A stretch of 64,000 nt of DNA from Bradyrhizobium sp. OK095 (GCF_900109945.1 NZ_FOBX01000003.1:248001-312000); one strand, 5' to 3'. Numbered from the stretch's first letter, positions 52,397-61,910 are shown. A program made the numbers and translations. Notes: generated from the letters alone by a model not told the origin.

Positions 52397-52891
52397 ATGC
52401 GATTGAACTCCTTGGCGGCACGTCTCGGCGCGGGCGCGGCCTGCCTTGTCCTCGCAACCATCAACCCGGCTCGCGCAGAGCCGGTGTTCGATAGTCTGGG
52501 CGGCACATGGTCGGGCACCGGCACGATGAAGCCGTCGGACGGCCCGCGTGAGAAGGTCCGGTGCAAGGTCGCCTACAACATCACCAAGCCTGGACGATCG
52601 GTGAGCCTTGACCTGCGCTGCGCGAGCGATGCGTACAGGATGGTGCTGTCCGCAAACATCGATCAGAACGGGACGGAGCTTTCAGGCAACTGGTTCGAGA
52701 GCGAATACCGGCAGGGCGGCAAGGTCTACGGCACCAACAAGGACGGGCTGATTGAAGCGCGGATTGAAGGAAACACCGTGGCTGCGCTGGTCACGATCCA
52801 GACCAAGAGCAATCATCAATCTTTCCTGATGGAAGCGCCGGGCTCCTGGATGGCGGAGGTGGCGATCGAATTGAACAAGGAAGCGAAGTAG
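52397..52891 (+). CDS. Secreted protein of unknown function (lipocalin-like size)
   Basis: The ATG at 52397 gives 164 residues with a signal peptide (LAARLGAGAACLVLATINPARA). A TTG at 52376 with a stronger GGAGG at 52361 is the alternative start and would place seven residues before the signal. The mature part is beta-rich (GTWSGTGTM ... LSANIDQNGTELSGNWFES) and resembles small secreted beta-barrel proteins of rhizobia with no known role. It has one Cys pair (RCKVAY, LRCASD). Confidence 0.7.
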   Translation: MRLNSLAARLGAGAACLVLATINPARAEPVFDSLGGTWSGTGTMKPSDGPREKVRCKVAYNITKPGRSVSLDLRCASDAYRMVLSANIDQNGTELSGNWFESEYRQGGKVYGTNKDGLIEARIEGNTVAALVTIQTKSNHQSFLMEAPGSWMAEVAIELNKEAK

Positions 52892-53063
52892 CCTTTGACC
52901 CCGATGGGCTCCGGAGGCGGCCGGTCGCGCGGACCATTGATCTGGATCAATCGCAGTTGGACGCAGCACACTTTGGTGCTGGATACACCCGCCGGCCGCG
53001 TCGAAGTCGAGGCTGACACGAAACTGCTCCGGACTGTGGGGTGTGCGTCGGGAGGAGAGCCGG

Positions 53064-54161
53064 ATGCATCGACAGGGCCGTACCGTCGCTTCTCTGCGCG
53101 CTGCAACCGTCGCGTTGACGGTTCTGGCCTGCGCGTCTTGCACGATGCGGCCCCTGCAAGGCGTGCTCGTGCCGAGCAGCGAGGCCATTGAAGCCGTCTC
53201 TCAGGTCTCGCTTCTCATCGGAACGACACGTGCGCGATCCAGCAGCGATCCCGGCGAAATGTTCAGCCGCGAGCCGTCCAGCGAGATGGCTTTCGCTCAG
53301 GTCACGGTGTCCATTCCGCCGGATGGTTCACGCGCCGTCGGTGCAATTCAGTGGCCTGCGTCGCCCCCGGGAGACCCGCGCAAGGATTTCGTGACGGCAT
53401 CGGCTGACTATCTCGATCGGGCCCAATTTGGCGCTGCTCTCACCAGCGCGGCGAAGGCAGCGCATCGCAACAAGGCGATGGTCTTCGTTCACGGATTCAA
53501 CAACCGTTTCGACGATGCGGTGTACCGGTATGCCCAGTTCGTGCATGACGGGCAGCTTCCCGTCATCCCCGTGCTGTTTTCATGGCCGTCGCAGGGCGCG
53601 GGAAACCTCGGGTCCTATCAGCACGACCGCAAGGTCGCGGTGCAATCCGGTGGGCCGTTGGCAGAGCTCCTCGATGCCGTGAACGCAAATCCAGCCATCA
53701 AGGAGATCACGCTCGTCTGTCATTCCATGGGCTGCCTGGTCATGCTCGATGGACTGCGTGTGAGGGCGTCACGCGGCGGAACGGTATCAAAGCTGAAGAA
53801 CGTGGCAATTGTCGCGCCCGACGTTGAGTTCGATGAGTTCATGAGCCAGGTCGGGGCGATGGGGCCCCGGCGCCCGCGCATCGCTCTGTTTCTGTCTCAA
53901 GATGATGTCGCGCTCAAAATATCAAAGTCCCTTTCGAGCGGGACAACCCGCCTCGGCGACATCAATCCGGCGGAAGAGCCGTACCGAAGCGCGCTTGCGC
54001 ATCAGAAGATCCTGGTGTTCGACCTTACTCATCTGGGAGGCGACAACTCACACTCCAGAGCTTTCGGCGAAGTCAGCACCGTCATGGGGATGATCGAGCG
54101 CAGGCTCGCTCAGGGCCAGCAACTCGGGGAGGACGCCTCACGAACGGCCTCTGCGCGATGA
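53064..54161 (+). CDS. DUF900-family alpha/beta hydrolase, probable lipoprotein
   Basis: The ATG at 53064 has GGGAGGAG upstream; the frame is open from a GTG at 53043. The N-terminus ATVALTVLACASCT carries a lipobox-like VLAC. The hydrolase nucleophile is in CHSMGCLV (G-x-S-x-G-like), with a preceding FVHGFNNRFDDAVYRYAQF oxyanion region and a later His in LTHLGGDNSHSRAF. DUF900 proteins are related to esterases/lipases; the substrate is unknown. It is an island of its own, with an HdeA-like gene convergent. Confidence 0.85.
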   Translation: MHRQGRTVASLRAATVALTVLACASCTMRPLQGVLVPSSEAIEAVSQVSLLIGTTRARSSSDPGEMFSREPSSEMAFAQVTVSIPPDGSRAVGAIQWPASPPGDPRKDFVTASADYLDRAQFGAALTSAAKAAHRNKAMVFVHGFNNRFDDAVYRYAQFVHDGQLPVIPVLFSWPSQGAGNLGSYQHDRKVAVQSGGPLAELLDAVNANPAIKEITLVCHSMGCLVMLDGLRVRASRGGTVSKLKNVAIVAPDVEFDEFMSQVGAMGPRRPRIALFLSQDDVALKISKSLSSGTTRLGDINPAEEPYRSALAHQKILVFDLTHLGGDNSHSRAFGEVSTVMGMIERRLAQGQQLGEDASRTASAR

Positions 54162-54188
54162 AATGTCGGCGGGTGGCAAGCGTCGTCG

Positions 54189-54503
54189 CTAGCGCGGCTT
54201 GGGCATCTTGATGCCGAGGGCCCGCTCGGCGGCAGACATCACCGTGGCTTGTGGGCTGGTTTGGCAGTAGTCCTTCACGGACTTGGCGGCACCCGCGAAC
54301 TGATACAGGTCGATCACGGTGTTGCGCACGCTCGCGTTGTAGTAACCGCTCAGCCACATGGTGATGCCGGCGAAGTCCTGGATGTCGAGCTTGATCAGCT
54401 CACGGCAGGTCATCTTGCTCAAGTCGACCACCAGCTTGTCTTCCGCCATCGCGGATGAACTCAGCGACAGTAGGGCCAAGACTGTCATCAGCGGCTTGTT
54501 CAT
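54189..54503 (-). CDS. HdeA-like periplasmic acid-stress chaperone family protein
   Basis: The ATG at 54503 with GGGGGA upstream gives 104 residues. Signal peptide LALLSLSSSAMAE, then an all-alpha domain with two cysteines, C33 (SKMTCREL) and C80 (VKDYCQTSP), at the spacing of the HdeA/HdeB disulfide. HdeA binds unfolded periplasmic proteins at low pH. No HdeB or other acid-resistance gene is next to it. Confidence 0.85.
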   Translation of the reverse strand: MNKPLMTVLALLSLSSSAMAEDKLVVDLSKMTCRELIKLDIQDFAGITMWLSGYYNASVRNTVIDLYQFAGAAKSVKDYCQTSPQATVMSAAERALGIKMPKPR

Positions 54504-54655
54504 GTGGTCCCCCGGTGCCCGTCCACATCGGGCCGAACAGTTCCCGAAGTTCACGATCCCCGATCTGAGGCTCTTGATCTATGTCAAGCGCGCGACGCAA
54601 GCCGATGCCACGAGCCTGCACGCTGGGCCGGTGGAGGACTATCCTCCGGGGGGTA

Positions 54656-54862
54656 ATGACGGTTGTGAAGACGCCCGGCGGCTACGGAATAAGTAAGAAT
54701 GGCCAGACTGTTCCGGCAAACTTCTCCGTCGCCGGCAACAAAGTCGTCATGCAAGTCCACCTCAACGGAATGCAAGTTCGGTTCGACGGCACCATCAACG
54801 GTGATGAAATGAGCGGTTAACTCACCAACGCGCAGCCGATGAGTTACCGCAGGCAAGCGTGA
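54656..54862 (+). pseudogene. Interrupted small gene remnant
   Basis: From an ATG at 54656 (behind GGGGGG) the frame encodes a short beta-type protein (GYGISKNGQTVPANFSVAG, MQVRFDGTINGDEMSG) that ends at a TAA (54818-54820). The same frame then continues LTNAQPMSYRRQA before a second stop. A single C-to-T change (CAA to TAA) would restore GQLTNAQ, so it looks like a gene with a nonsense mutation. It might instead be a short real gene ending at 54820. Confidence 0.4.
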
Positions 54863-55292
54863 TGGCGAGCGCACGGCACTGTATCGAGCGACCAGGTAAG
54901 GGGCAGGCGCTTTGCCCTTCACAAAGCGACAGGTCATGATGTGCAGGGGAGCGATCGTGCCATCATGCTCCTGTTTTGCCCGACGGGTCAAGTTTTATTC
55001 GGAAAAATCGTAAGTCATTGATCCGCCATGCCCCGGCTACTGTGCATGGGGTTGTTTCGCATTTTTTGTTTGAGCGGTCCGCCTGGAGCGCACCTCAAGC
55101 GCTCTCAGTCTCCCCGGTGCACATCGTGCACGACCACGTCAGGGAAGCCGAGGCGGCCGCCGCGACGGGACTGGCCGCGGAGTAGGGCGCCATCATCAAA
55201 CTGTAACATCGGCGTAATTGAGTACCCGTGATCCGGAGGATGCCGTCAGCCATCTTCCGGAACGGGACATTTGTTGACGGTTGGGGTTGGCC
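54863..55292. other. Gene-free stretch before the CorA-family gene
   Basis: No supported gene. It holds the repeated word GTGCAC-ATC-GTGCAC (55117-55131). Short open frames in this area lack RBS and coding character. Confidence 0.4.
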
Positions 55293-56312
55293 ATGGCTGA
55301 GCCGGCAAAGCTTGCCAGCGCAATATCGAACACCGAACCTGCCATTCCGGGCCTGGTCTGGGCGTTCCGCCTGCACAGCGACGGCAGCGCCGAGGCGTTG
55401 CCGATCGACCAGCCGATCGAGTTCAGCCATGACGGCCGGCTCTGGCTGCATTTCAATCTGACCGATGCGCGGGCGCGACCGTGGATCGCGAGCTCCCACC
55501 TGCCGCCGCTCGCGCGCGAATTGCTGCTCTCGAACGACACGTTCCAGCAGCTCCATGTCATCGACCATTGCGTCTACGGCGTGTTCTCCGATCTCGTGCG
55601 CGACATCGACAGCGCGACGGAGGACACCGCCTTCCTGCGCTTCGCCATGACCGAGCGTCTTCTGGTCAGCGGCCGGCATCAAGCGCTGTGCTCGGCGGAC
55701 GCGACGCGACGGGTGCTCGAAGGCGGCTACCGGGTCGACAATGTCGCCCATCTGCTGGAGAAGATCGTCGACGAGGTCGCGGACACGCTGGACCGCATGG
55801 CCGACAAGCTCGGGCAGGAGATCGACGGCATCGAGGAACGGATCCTGGCCGATGACGTCAAGCCGGAAATGCGCCGCGATCTCGGCCGTCTCCGCCGCAC
55901 CTGCGTCAGGCTGCATCGCCAGCTCACCGGCCTGCGCACGCTGTTCCACCGGCTCGACCAGAAGAACACCGATCATCTTTCGCCGGCGTTGCGCATCCAG
56001 GCTGGCAAGCTGGCGCAGCGGCTGGATGGCCTCGATCACGACATCGTCGAATTGCGCGAGCGCAGCCGCCTGCTCGAGGAGGAGCTGCGGTTCAAGAACG
56101 AGGAGGAGAGCAATCGCCATTTGCACACGCTCTCGATCGTGACGACGCTGCTGCTGCCGCCGACGCTGATCACCGGCATCTTCGGCATGAATACCAAAGG
56201 GCTGCCGCTCACCGACGTCGAAGAAGGATTTATTTATGCCGCCGTGCTGATGGCCGCGTCGATCGGTGCGGCCTATCTGTTCATGCGGCGCACGGGCATT
56301 TTCAGAAAATAG
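55293..56312 (+). CDS. CorA-family metal ion transporter, ZntB-like
   Basis: The ATG at 55293 has GGGG upstream and gives 339 residues. A soluble N-terminal funnel with long helices (EELRFKNEEESNRHLH) is followed by two C-terminal membrane helices (IVTTLLLPPTLITGIFGMN and IYAAVLMAASIGAAYLFMRR) with the GMN signature. The loop sequence after GMN is TKGLP, as in ZntB rather than the CorA MPE type. The family moves Zn or Mg; direction is not readable. Confidence 0.9.
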   Translation: MAEPAKLASAISNTEPAIPGLVWAFRLHSDGSAEALPIDQPIEFSHDGRLWLHFNLTDARARPWIASSHLPPLARELLLSNDTFQQLHVIDHCVYGVFSDLVRDIDSATEDTAFLRFAMTERLLVSGRHQALCSADATRRVLEGGYRVDNVAHLLEKIVDEVADTLDRMADKLGQEIDGIEERILADDVKPEMRRDLGRLRRTCVRLHRQLTGLRTLFHRLDQKNTDHLSPALRIQAGKLAQRLDGLDHDIVELRERSRLLEEELRFKNEEESNRHLHTLSIVTTLLLPPTLITGIFGMNTKGLPLTDVEEGFIYAAVLMAASIGAAYLFMRRTGIFRK

Positions 56313-56322
56313 CGTATCGATC

Positions 56323-57726
56323 GTGAGTTGCAGTGCCCGTCATTCTTCGTTGCGACGCGCGGCCGCGATTGCGTTGGTCTGTACGGCCGCGAGCACCAGC
56401 GCGTTCGCCGGCGCCAAGGACGAGAGCGCGGCCGACTGGCTGGCCCCGAAATGGTTCAACGAGTGGCATGACGGTCTCGCCAACAAGGGCCTGAATTTCG
56501 GCGCCACCTATATCGCGGACAATATCGGCAATGTGTCGGGCGGGGTCGCACGCGGTGCCATCCATTTCGGCCGGCTCGATCTCTCTGTCGACGCCGATCT
56601 CGACAAGCTCGTCGGCTGGACCGGCGGCCGCTTCTACGCCAATGCCTTCGTGATCTACGGTCGCGGGCTCTCCCGCAACTACGTGCAAAACCTCGCCACC
56701 ATCAGCGAGATCGAGGCGCTGCCGGACCAGCGGCTCTACAACGCCTATTTCGAGCAGAGCTTCTTCGACGGAAGGCTGAACATCAGGGCTGGTCAGCAGG
56801 CCGCCGATGTCGAGTTCTTCGACAGCCAGACCGACGACCTCTTCATCAACGGCACCTTCGGCTGGCCCGCGATCAAGGCTTCCAATCTTCCGGCCGGCGG
56901 CCCGGCGCCGCCGATTGCAGTGCCCGGCCTTCGCGTCAAGGCGGCGCTGACCGACAGGATCACCGTCTTCGGCGCTGTCTTCAACGGCGATCCGTCAGGG
57001 CCGGGCGATGCCGATCCGCAATTGCGCGACCATCATGGCCTCGCGTTTCGCGTCAACGATCCGCCGTGGGTGATCGGGCAGATCAGGTTCGATTACGACA
57101 TCGATATCGGCGGTCGCCCGCTCGCCGGCAATTTCACGCCCGGTGCCTGGAAGCACTACGGTTCGTTCGACAGCCAGCGCTTTACGGTGCAAGGCCAGTC
57201 GATCGCCGATCCCGACGGAAGCGGCATTCCCGCAAGGCTTCGCGGCAATTACGGCATCTTCGCCGTGATCGAGCAGGTGCTGTATCGCCCGCCGGAGGTC
57301 AACGACAACACCACGTCGGCCTCGATCCCGGGTATCACCGCGTTCGGCCGCATCGCCTACAGCCCGCCGGACCGCAATCTGATCGACCTTTATCTCGACG
57401 GCGGCATCGGCTTGGTCGGCTTCGTCCCTGGCCGACCGCTCGATCGCTTCGGCGTGGCGGCGGCCTATATGCGGATTTCGAACACCGCGCGCAATCTCGA
57501 TATCGACACGCAGGCCTTCACCGGTGTGCAGAGCCCGGTGCGCAGCAACGAGACCCTGATCGAGATGATCTACGAGGCGCATATCAAGCCGGGCTGGCTG
57601 ATCGCGCCGTATTTCCAGTACGTGTTCCGCCCCTCGGGCGGCACCCCGAATCCGAACGACCCCACTGGTCTCTCGCGGATCGGTGACGCCGCGGTGTTCG
57701 GCGTCACCACCACGCTCAGGTACTAA
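56323..57726 (+). CDS. OprB-family carbohydrate-selective porin
   Basis: The GTG at 56323 gives about 467 residues with signal peptide AAAIALVCTAASTSAFA. The frame is open from 56266 inside the upstream gene; no RBS decides. The barrel has OprB-type features such as NIRAGQQAADVEFFDSQTDD, AAYMRISNTARN and a terminal aromatic (TTTLRY). Family porins pass sugars. It starts 11 bases after the CorA-family stop and ends overlapping the convergent MFS gene by 4 bases. Confidence 0.88.
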   Translation: MSCSARHSSLRRAAAIALVCTAASTSAFAGAKDESAADWLAPKWFNEWHDGLANKGLNFGATYIADNIGNVSGGVARGAIHFGRLDLSVDADLDKLVGWTGGRFYANAFVIYGRGLSRNYVQNLATISEIEALPDQRLYNAYFEQSFFDGRLNIRAGQQAADVEFFDSQTDDLFINGTFGWPAIKASNLPAGGPAPPIAVPGLRVKAALTDRITVFGAVFNGDPSGPGDADPQLRDHHGLAFRVNDPPWVIGQIRFDYDIDIGGRPLAGNFTPGAWKHYGSFDSQRFTVQGQSIADPDGSGIPARLRGNYGIFAVIEQVLYRPPEVNDNTTSASIPGITAFGRIAYSPPDRNLIDLYLDGGIGLVGFVPGRPLDRFGVAAAYMRISNTARNLDIDTQAFTGVQSPVRSNETLIEMIYEAHIKPGWLIAPYFQYVFRPSGGTPNPNDPTGLSRIGDAAVFGVTTTLRY

Positions 57727-59018
57727 GCCATCGCTGGCTTCGGCTCGGTCTTTGGTTGCCGCGACAGCGCCAGCACGATCAGCGAGGCGAACACGCAGAG
57801 CGCGCCGGCGATGAAGAAGGCGGGCAAGTAGCTCTGCAACAGCGTCCGCGACAGGCCCGCGCCGAACGCCGCGGTGCCTGCGCCGAGCTGATGGCCGGCA
57901 AAAATCCAGCCGAACACCAGATTGGCGCGCTCGGGGCCGAATTTCTGCGCGGTGAGGCGCACCGTCGGCGGCACCGTCGCGATCCAGTCGAGCCCGTAGA
58001 ACATCGCGAAGATCGAGAGCCCGTAGAACGAGAAATCGCTGAAGGGCAGGAAGATCAGCGAGAGCCCGCGCAGGCCGTAGTACCAGAACAGGAGGTAACG
58101 GTTGTCGTAGCGGTCCGACAGCCAGCCCGACATGATCGTGCCGAAGAAGTCGAAGATGCCCATCGCCGCGAGCAGGCTTGCGGCCTGCACCTGCGGGATG
58201 CCGAAATCGAGGCACATCGGAATCAGATGCACCTGCACGAGGCCGTTGGTCGAGGCGCCGCAGACGAAGAAGGTCGCAAACAGGATCCAGAACGCGCGCG
58301 ACTTCGAGGCGTCGCGCAGCGTGCCCAGTGCAACGGCCGTGATCGAGCTGTGGTTGACCGGCGGGGCGGGCAGGGGCTCGGTGCCTTCGTCGCCGAAGGG
58401 GCGTAAGCCCACATCGCTCGGCCGGTCGCGCATCACCAGCAGCACCGCGAGGGCGGAAACGCAGAGCGCGATGCAGACGAAGCCGAGCGCAAGCCGCCAG
58501 CCGTAACGCTCGGTCATGCTTGCGAGCAGCGGCAGGAACACGAGCTGGCCGGTGGCGACGCTCGCGGTCAGGACGCCGATGACGAGGCCGCGGCGCGCCG
58601 CGAACCAGCGCGTCGCGATGGTGGCGCCGAGCACGAGCGCAGTCATGCCGGTGCCGATACCGATCACCACGCCCCACAGCGCCACGAGTTGCCAGACCTG
58701 GGTCATGCCGAGCGAGGCGATCAGCGCCGAGACGACGATGAGCTGGGCTAACAGCGTCACGTTGCGCAGGCCGTAGCGGTTGAGCAGGGCGGCCGCGAAC
58801 GGTGCCATCAGTCCGAACAGGATGAAGCGGATCGAGAGCGCCGACGAAATCTCCGCCGTGCTCCAGCCGAACTCCTTCTGAAGCGGAATGATGAACACGC
58901 CGGGCGCGCCGACCGTGCCGGCGCTGATCAACGCGGCCAGGAAGGTTACGCCGACCATCACCCAGCCGTAATGGATATTGCGGCGGCCGAGCGCTGCCGC
59001 GAGCCAGTTCGAGATCAT
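57723..59018 (-). CDS. MFS transporter (OFA/monocarboxylate-like)
   Basis: The protein has 431 residues with 12 membrane helices. The loop 2-3 motif is degenerate (NRYGLRN) and loop 8-9 shows SGWLSDRYDNR. RBS GAGGGG precedes the ATG. The overall look is of the oxalate/formate-antiporter-like MFS group, but the substrate is unknown. No regulator is directly next to it. Confidence 0.88.
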   Translation of the reverse strand: MISNWLAAALGRRNIHYGWVMVGVTFLAALISAGTVGAPGVFIIPLQKEFGWSTAEISSALSIRFILFGLMAPFAAALLNRYGLRNVTLLAQLIVVSALIASLGMTQVWQLVALWGVVIGIGTGMTALVLGATIATRWFAARRGLVIGVLTASVATGQLVFLPLLASMTERYGWRLALGFVCIALCVSALAVLLVMRDRPSDVGLRPFGDEGTEPLPAPPVNHSSITAVALGTLRDASKSRAFWILFATFFVCGASTNGLVQVHLIPMCLDFGIPQVQAASLLAAMGIFDFFGTIMSGWLSDRYDNRYLLFWYYGLRGLSLIFLPFSDFSFYGLSIFAMFYGLDWIATVPPTVRLTAQKFGPERANLVFGWIFAGHQLGAGTAAFGAGLSRTLLQSYLPAFFIAGALCVFASLIVLALSRQPKTEPKPAMA

Positions 59019-59126
59019 TGCCCCTCAATCACGCTTGGCGGGTTTTGGGAGACCCGCGTCATTGTTGCAGTCTGGCATGGAAGCGGGAAGTCTGAAATGA
59101 CAGACTTCCCTCATTTACGGACGTTC

Positions 59127-60323
59127 TCAGCGCGCGAGGCGTTCCACGGCGATTGCCGTGGCCTCACCGCCGCCGATGCAGAGCGCCGCGACGCCGCGCT
59201 TGAGATTGTTGGCCTCGAGCGCGTGCAGCAGCGTCACGATCAGCCTCGCACCGGTCGCGCCGATGGGATGGCCGAGCGCGCAGGCGCCGCCGTTGATGTT
59301 GAGCTTGTCGCGGGGAATGCCGAGATCACGCTGTGCCGCCATCGCGACGACTGCAAACGCTTCGTTGATCTCGAACAGGTCGACATCGCCGGCGCTCCAG
59401 CCGACCTTGTCCAAGAGCTTGCGGATCGCGGGGATCGGCGCGGTGGTGAACCATTGCGGTTCCTGGCTGTGGGTGGCGTGGCCCTTGATCACGGCAATCG
59501 CAGGCAGGCCGTTGCGATCGGCGAGCGAGCGCTTGGTCAGCACCAGCGCGGCGGCGCCGTCGGCATTGGCGGAGGAGGCGGCCGGCGTGATGGTGCCGTT
59601 GGCGCGGAAGGCCGGCTTCAGTCCAGGGATCTTGGCGGGATCGACCTTCAGCGGATGCTCGTCATTGGCGACGATGCGCGGCCCGGCCTTCTCGGCCAGA
59701 GTGATCGGCACGATCTCGGCTTTGAACGCGCCGCCCTCGACCGCCTTGCGCGCGCGGCTCAGCGTCTCCATCGCATAGGCGTCCTGGTCCTTGCGGGTGA
59801 ACTGATAGGCTTCCGCGGTCGCTTCACCGAAATCGCCCATGGAGCGGCCGGTCTCGTAGGCGTCCTCCAGCCCGTCCATCATCATGTGGTCGATAATGCG
59901 GTCATGGCCGACGCGGTAGCCGCCGCGCGCCTTCGCCAAAAGATACGGCGCGTTGCTCATGCTCTCCATGCCGCCGGAGACGACGATCTCGGCCGAGCCC
60001 GCACGGATGATGTCGTGCGCCAGCATGGTCGCCTTCATGCCGGAGCCGCAGACCTTGTTGACCGTGGTCGCGCCGGTGGCATCGGGGAGACCGGCCGCGC
60101 GCGCCGCCTGGCGCGCCGGCGCCTGGCCCTGGCCTGCCGGCAGCACGCAACCCATGAAGACCTCGTCCACTTTCTCCGGCGCGAGCTTGGCGCGTTCCAG
60201 CGCCGCGCCGATCACGTGCGAGCCGAGCTTGTGCGCGGCGAGCGGCGACAATTCGCCCATGAAGCGGCCGAGCGGGGTGCGGGCGGCGGAGACGATGACG
60301 ACGGGATCGGCGATTTCGGCCAT
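59127..60323 (-). CDS. Acetyl-CoA C-acetyltransferase (biosynthetic thiolase)
   Basis: The start at 60323 gives 398 residues (MAEIADPVVIVSAARTPLG) with AGGGAA upstream; the open frame to 60401 is not needed. Cys92 in VNKVCGSGMK is the nucleophile, His lies in CALGHPIGATG, and the second Cys in ALCIGGGEATA. It interconverts acetyl-CoA and acetoacetyl-CoA. Monocistronic; adjacent acyl-CoA genes are on the same strand further right. Confidence 0.93.
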   Translation of the reverse strand: MAEIADPVVIVSAARTPLGRFMGELSPLAAHKLGSHVIGAALERAKLAPEKVDEVFMGCVLPAGQGQAPARQAARAAGLPDATGATTVNKVCGSGMKATMLAHDIIRAGSAEIVVSGGMESMSNAPYLLAKARGGYRVGHDRIIDHMMMDGLEDAYETGRSMGDFGEATAEAYQFTRKDQDAYAMETLSRARKAVEGGAFKAEIVPITLAEKAGPRIVANDEHPLKVDPAKIPGLKPAFRANGTITPAASSANADGAAALVLTKRSLADRNGLPAIAVIKGHATHSQEPQWFTTAPIPAIRKLLDKVGWSAGDVDLFEINEAFAVVAMAAQRDLGIPRDKLNINGGACALGHPIGATGARLIVTLLHALEANNLKRGVAALCIGGGEATAIAVERLAR

Positions 60324-60454
60324 GACAAAATTCCCTGCGATGACGGGTAAGATTATGATCATCATATGATGCGGTGCGAAAAATGCAACCGCGGCCGGCA
60401 TGAGAAATTGTCGTGGATCGGGTGAGATTTGGTCGTTCGATCGGGGGAGCGGGC

Positions 60455-61225
60455 CTACCGCTTCCTGTTCACAAACGCCTGCATCAGCCGCGTCGGCTCA
60501 TCCGTCAAAAACGACTCGCCGAACACCTTCACACTCAGATTGACCGATTCCGTCAACGGCAACTCTTCCCATTGCCGTAGCAGCGCCTTCTGCGACCGCA
60601 GTGCCTCAGGGCCGCATTCGAGCAGCGCGTTGACGAGGTGCTCGACCTCGGCATCGAGCCCACCTGGCGCGGCGACCTTGTCCACCAGGCCCCAGGCCAG
60701 CGCCGTAGCCGCGTCGATGTTCTCAGCCGTCATCACCAGCCAGCGCGCGTGGGCCCAGCCGATCAGGCGCGGCAGCAGAGCTGCGTGGATCACCGAGGGA
60801 ATGCCGACGCGCACCTCGGGCATGCCGAAATGCGCATCATGCGCGGCGATCCGGAAATCGCAGGCGGCCGCAACCTCGAGGCCGCCGCCGAGGCACCAGC
60901 CGGGCATGCGCGCGATCACCGGGGCCGGAAATTGGCGCACGGCTTCGCAGAGATCGCGCAGGCGGCTGATGAAGGCTTCAGCCGACGTCTGGTCGAGTTT
61001 TGCCATCTCCTTGATGTCGGCGCCGCCGATCATGCTTTTCTCGCTCTCACCGCGCAGCACCACGACGCGGATGCTGCGGTCGGAAGAGAGCTGCTGCAAG
61101 CCTTCGCGCACCGCGTCGGTGACAGGCGAGCCCAGAATATTCAGCGAGCCGGCGTTGCAGATCGCGACATGAACGACGCCGCGCGCATCGCGCGTCACGC
61201 CGCAGTGGTTGTTGAGCATTTCCAT
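60455..61225 (-). CDS. Enoyl-CoA hydratase/isomerase-family protein
   Basis: The start at 61225 (MEMLNNHCGVTRDARG) gives 256 residues; the frame is open to 61279. Crotonase-fold marks are VVLRGESEKSMIGGADIKEM (oxyanion hole) and PGWCLGGGLEVAAACDFRIA. One catalytic Glu position reads GMPEVRVGIPS. It hydrates or isomerises an acyl-CoA. It is divergent from the thioesterase gene. Confidence 0.9.
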   Translation of the reverse strand: MEMLNNHCGVTRDARGVVHVAICNAGSLNILGSPVTDAVREGLQQLSSDRSIRVVVLRGESEKSMIGGADIKEMAKLDQTSAEAFISRLRDLCEAVRQFPAPVIARMPGWCLGGGLEVAAACDFRIAAHDAHFGMPEVRVGIPSVIHAALLPRLIGWAHARWLVMTAENIDAATALAWGLVDKVAAPGGLDAEVEHLVNALLECGPEALRSQKALLRQWEELPLTESVNLSVKVFGESFLTDEPTRLMQAFVNRKR

Positions 61226-61348
61226 CGGGGATCTCGGAGGTTTTGTGGACAGGCGCGAGGTGCACCGGTCGCGGATCACTTCCGGGCCTAAACGTCCCGC
61301 TTGTCAAGCGAGTGGGGCCGGAGTTGCCAGCGCGAAGTCCGTGGCATA

Positions 61349-61366
61349 GTATGACGTAAATCATAC
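61349..61366. promoter_or_regulatory. Palindrome next to the PaaI-type thioesterase start
   Basis: GTATGA, six bases, TCATAC: a perfect inverted repeat 14-31 bases upstream of the preferred GTG start at 61380. It would overlap the transcription start zone and fits a repressor site; the TetR gene 0.6 kb downstream is a candidate binder. Confidence 0.45.
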
Positions 61367-61379
61367 AATGAGGCGCCTC

Positions 61380-61910
61380 GTGGCCGATATCGCTCAACTC
61401 GACCTGTTTTCACCAGCGCAGCGCCGCGAGCGCGTAGTGGACTGGCAGGTGCCGGCGCCGGTCGCGAAAGTCGCGATGGGGCTATCGGGCATGGACGCCA
61501 TGCTCGGCATCCGCGATGGGCGCCTGCCGCCGCCGCCCTTCGCAAAGCTGATTGGCTTCACCATGGCGGTGGTCGAGCCGGGCCGGATCGTGATGGAGCT
61601 GGAGCCGCGCGAGGATCTCGAAAATACCATCGGCCTCCTGCATGGAGCGACGGCTGCGGCGCTGATCGACACCGCCATGGGCTGCGCGATTTCGACGCGG
61701 CTGGAGGCTGGGCGGTCGTCCGTCACGCTCGATTTGAAAATGACGTTCCTGCGCCCGCTATCGGTCCGTTCCGGGGTGATCTCGGCCGAAGGTAAAGTGA
61801 TCAAGCTGGGACGCCAAACCAGCTACGCCGAGGGTTTTGTGCGTGACGGCAAGGGCGCGCTCGCAGTCCATGCAACTGCAACCTTTTCGATGATCGGCGC
61901 AACAACTTAA
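61380..61910 (+). CDS. PaaI-family hotdog thioesterase
   Basis: The GTG at 61380 is preceded by GAGG at 61370-61373 with good spacing. An in-frame ATG at 61368 has no RBS and abuts a palindrome. 176 residues. The hotdog signature is seen as LHGATAAALIDTAMGCAISTRL (residues about 85-106), where HGG is HGA, and the later SVTLDLKMTFLRPL. It hydrolyses acyl-CoA esters, in the aryl-acetate group for PaaI itself. Confidence 0.88.
   Translation: MADIAQLDLFSPAQRRERVVDWQVPAPVAKVAMGLSGMDAMLGIRDGRLPPPPFAKLIGFTMAVVEPGRIVMELEPREDLENTIGLLHGATAAALIDTAMGCAISTRLEAGRSSVTLDLKMTFLRPLSVRSGVISAEGKVIKLGRQTSYAEGFVRDGKGALAVHATATFSMIGATT

Noticed and set aside
54976..55231. Short frames before the CorA-family gene
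   Set aside because: No RBS, no hydrophobic or conserved pattern, and overlapping frames of similar length in several registers.
56995..59028. 677-codon minus-strand open frame over the porin end and the MFS gene
   Set aside because: Arg/Ala-rich low-complexity product, out of frame with the MFS gene, which has 12 clear helices and an RBS.
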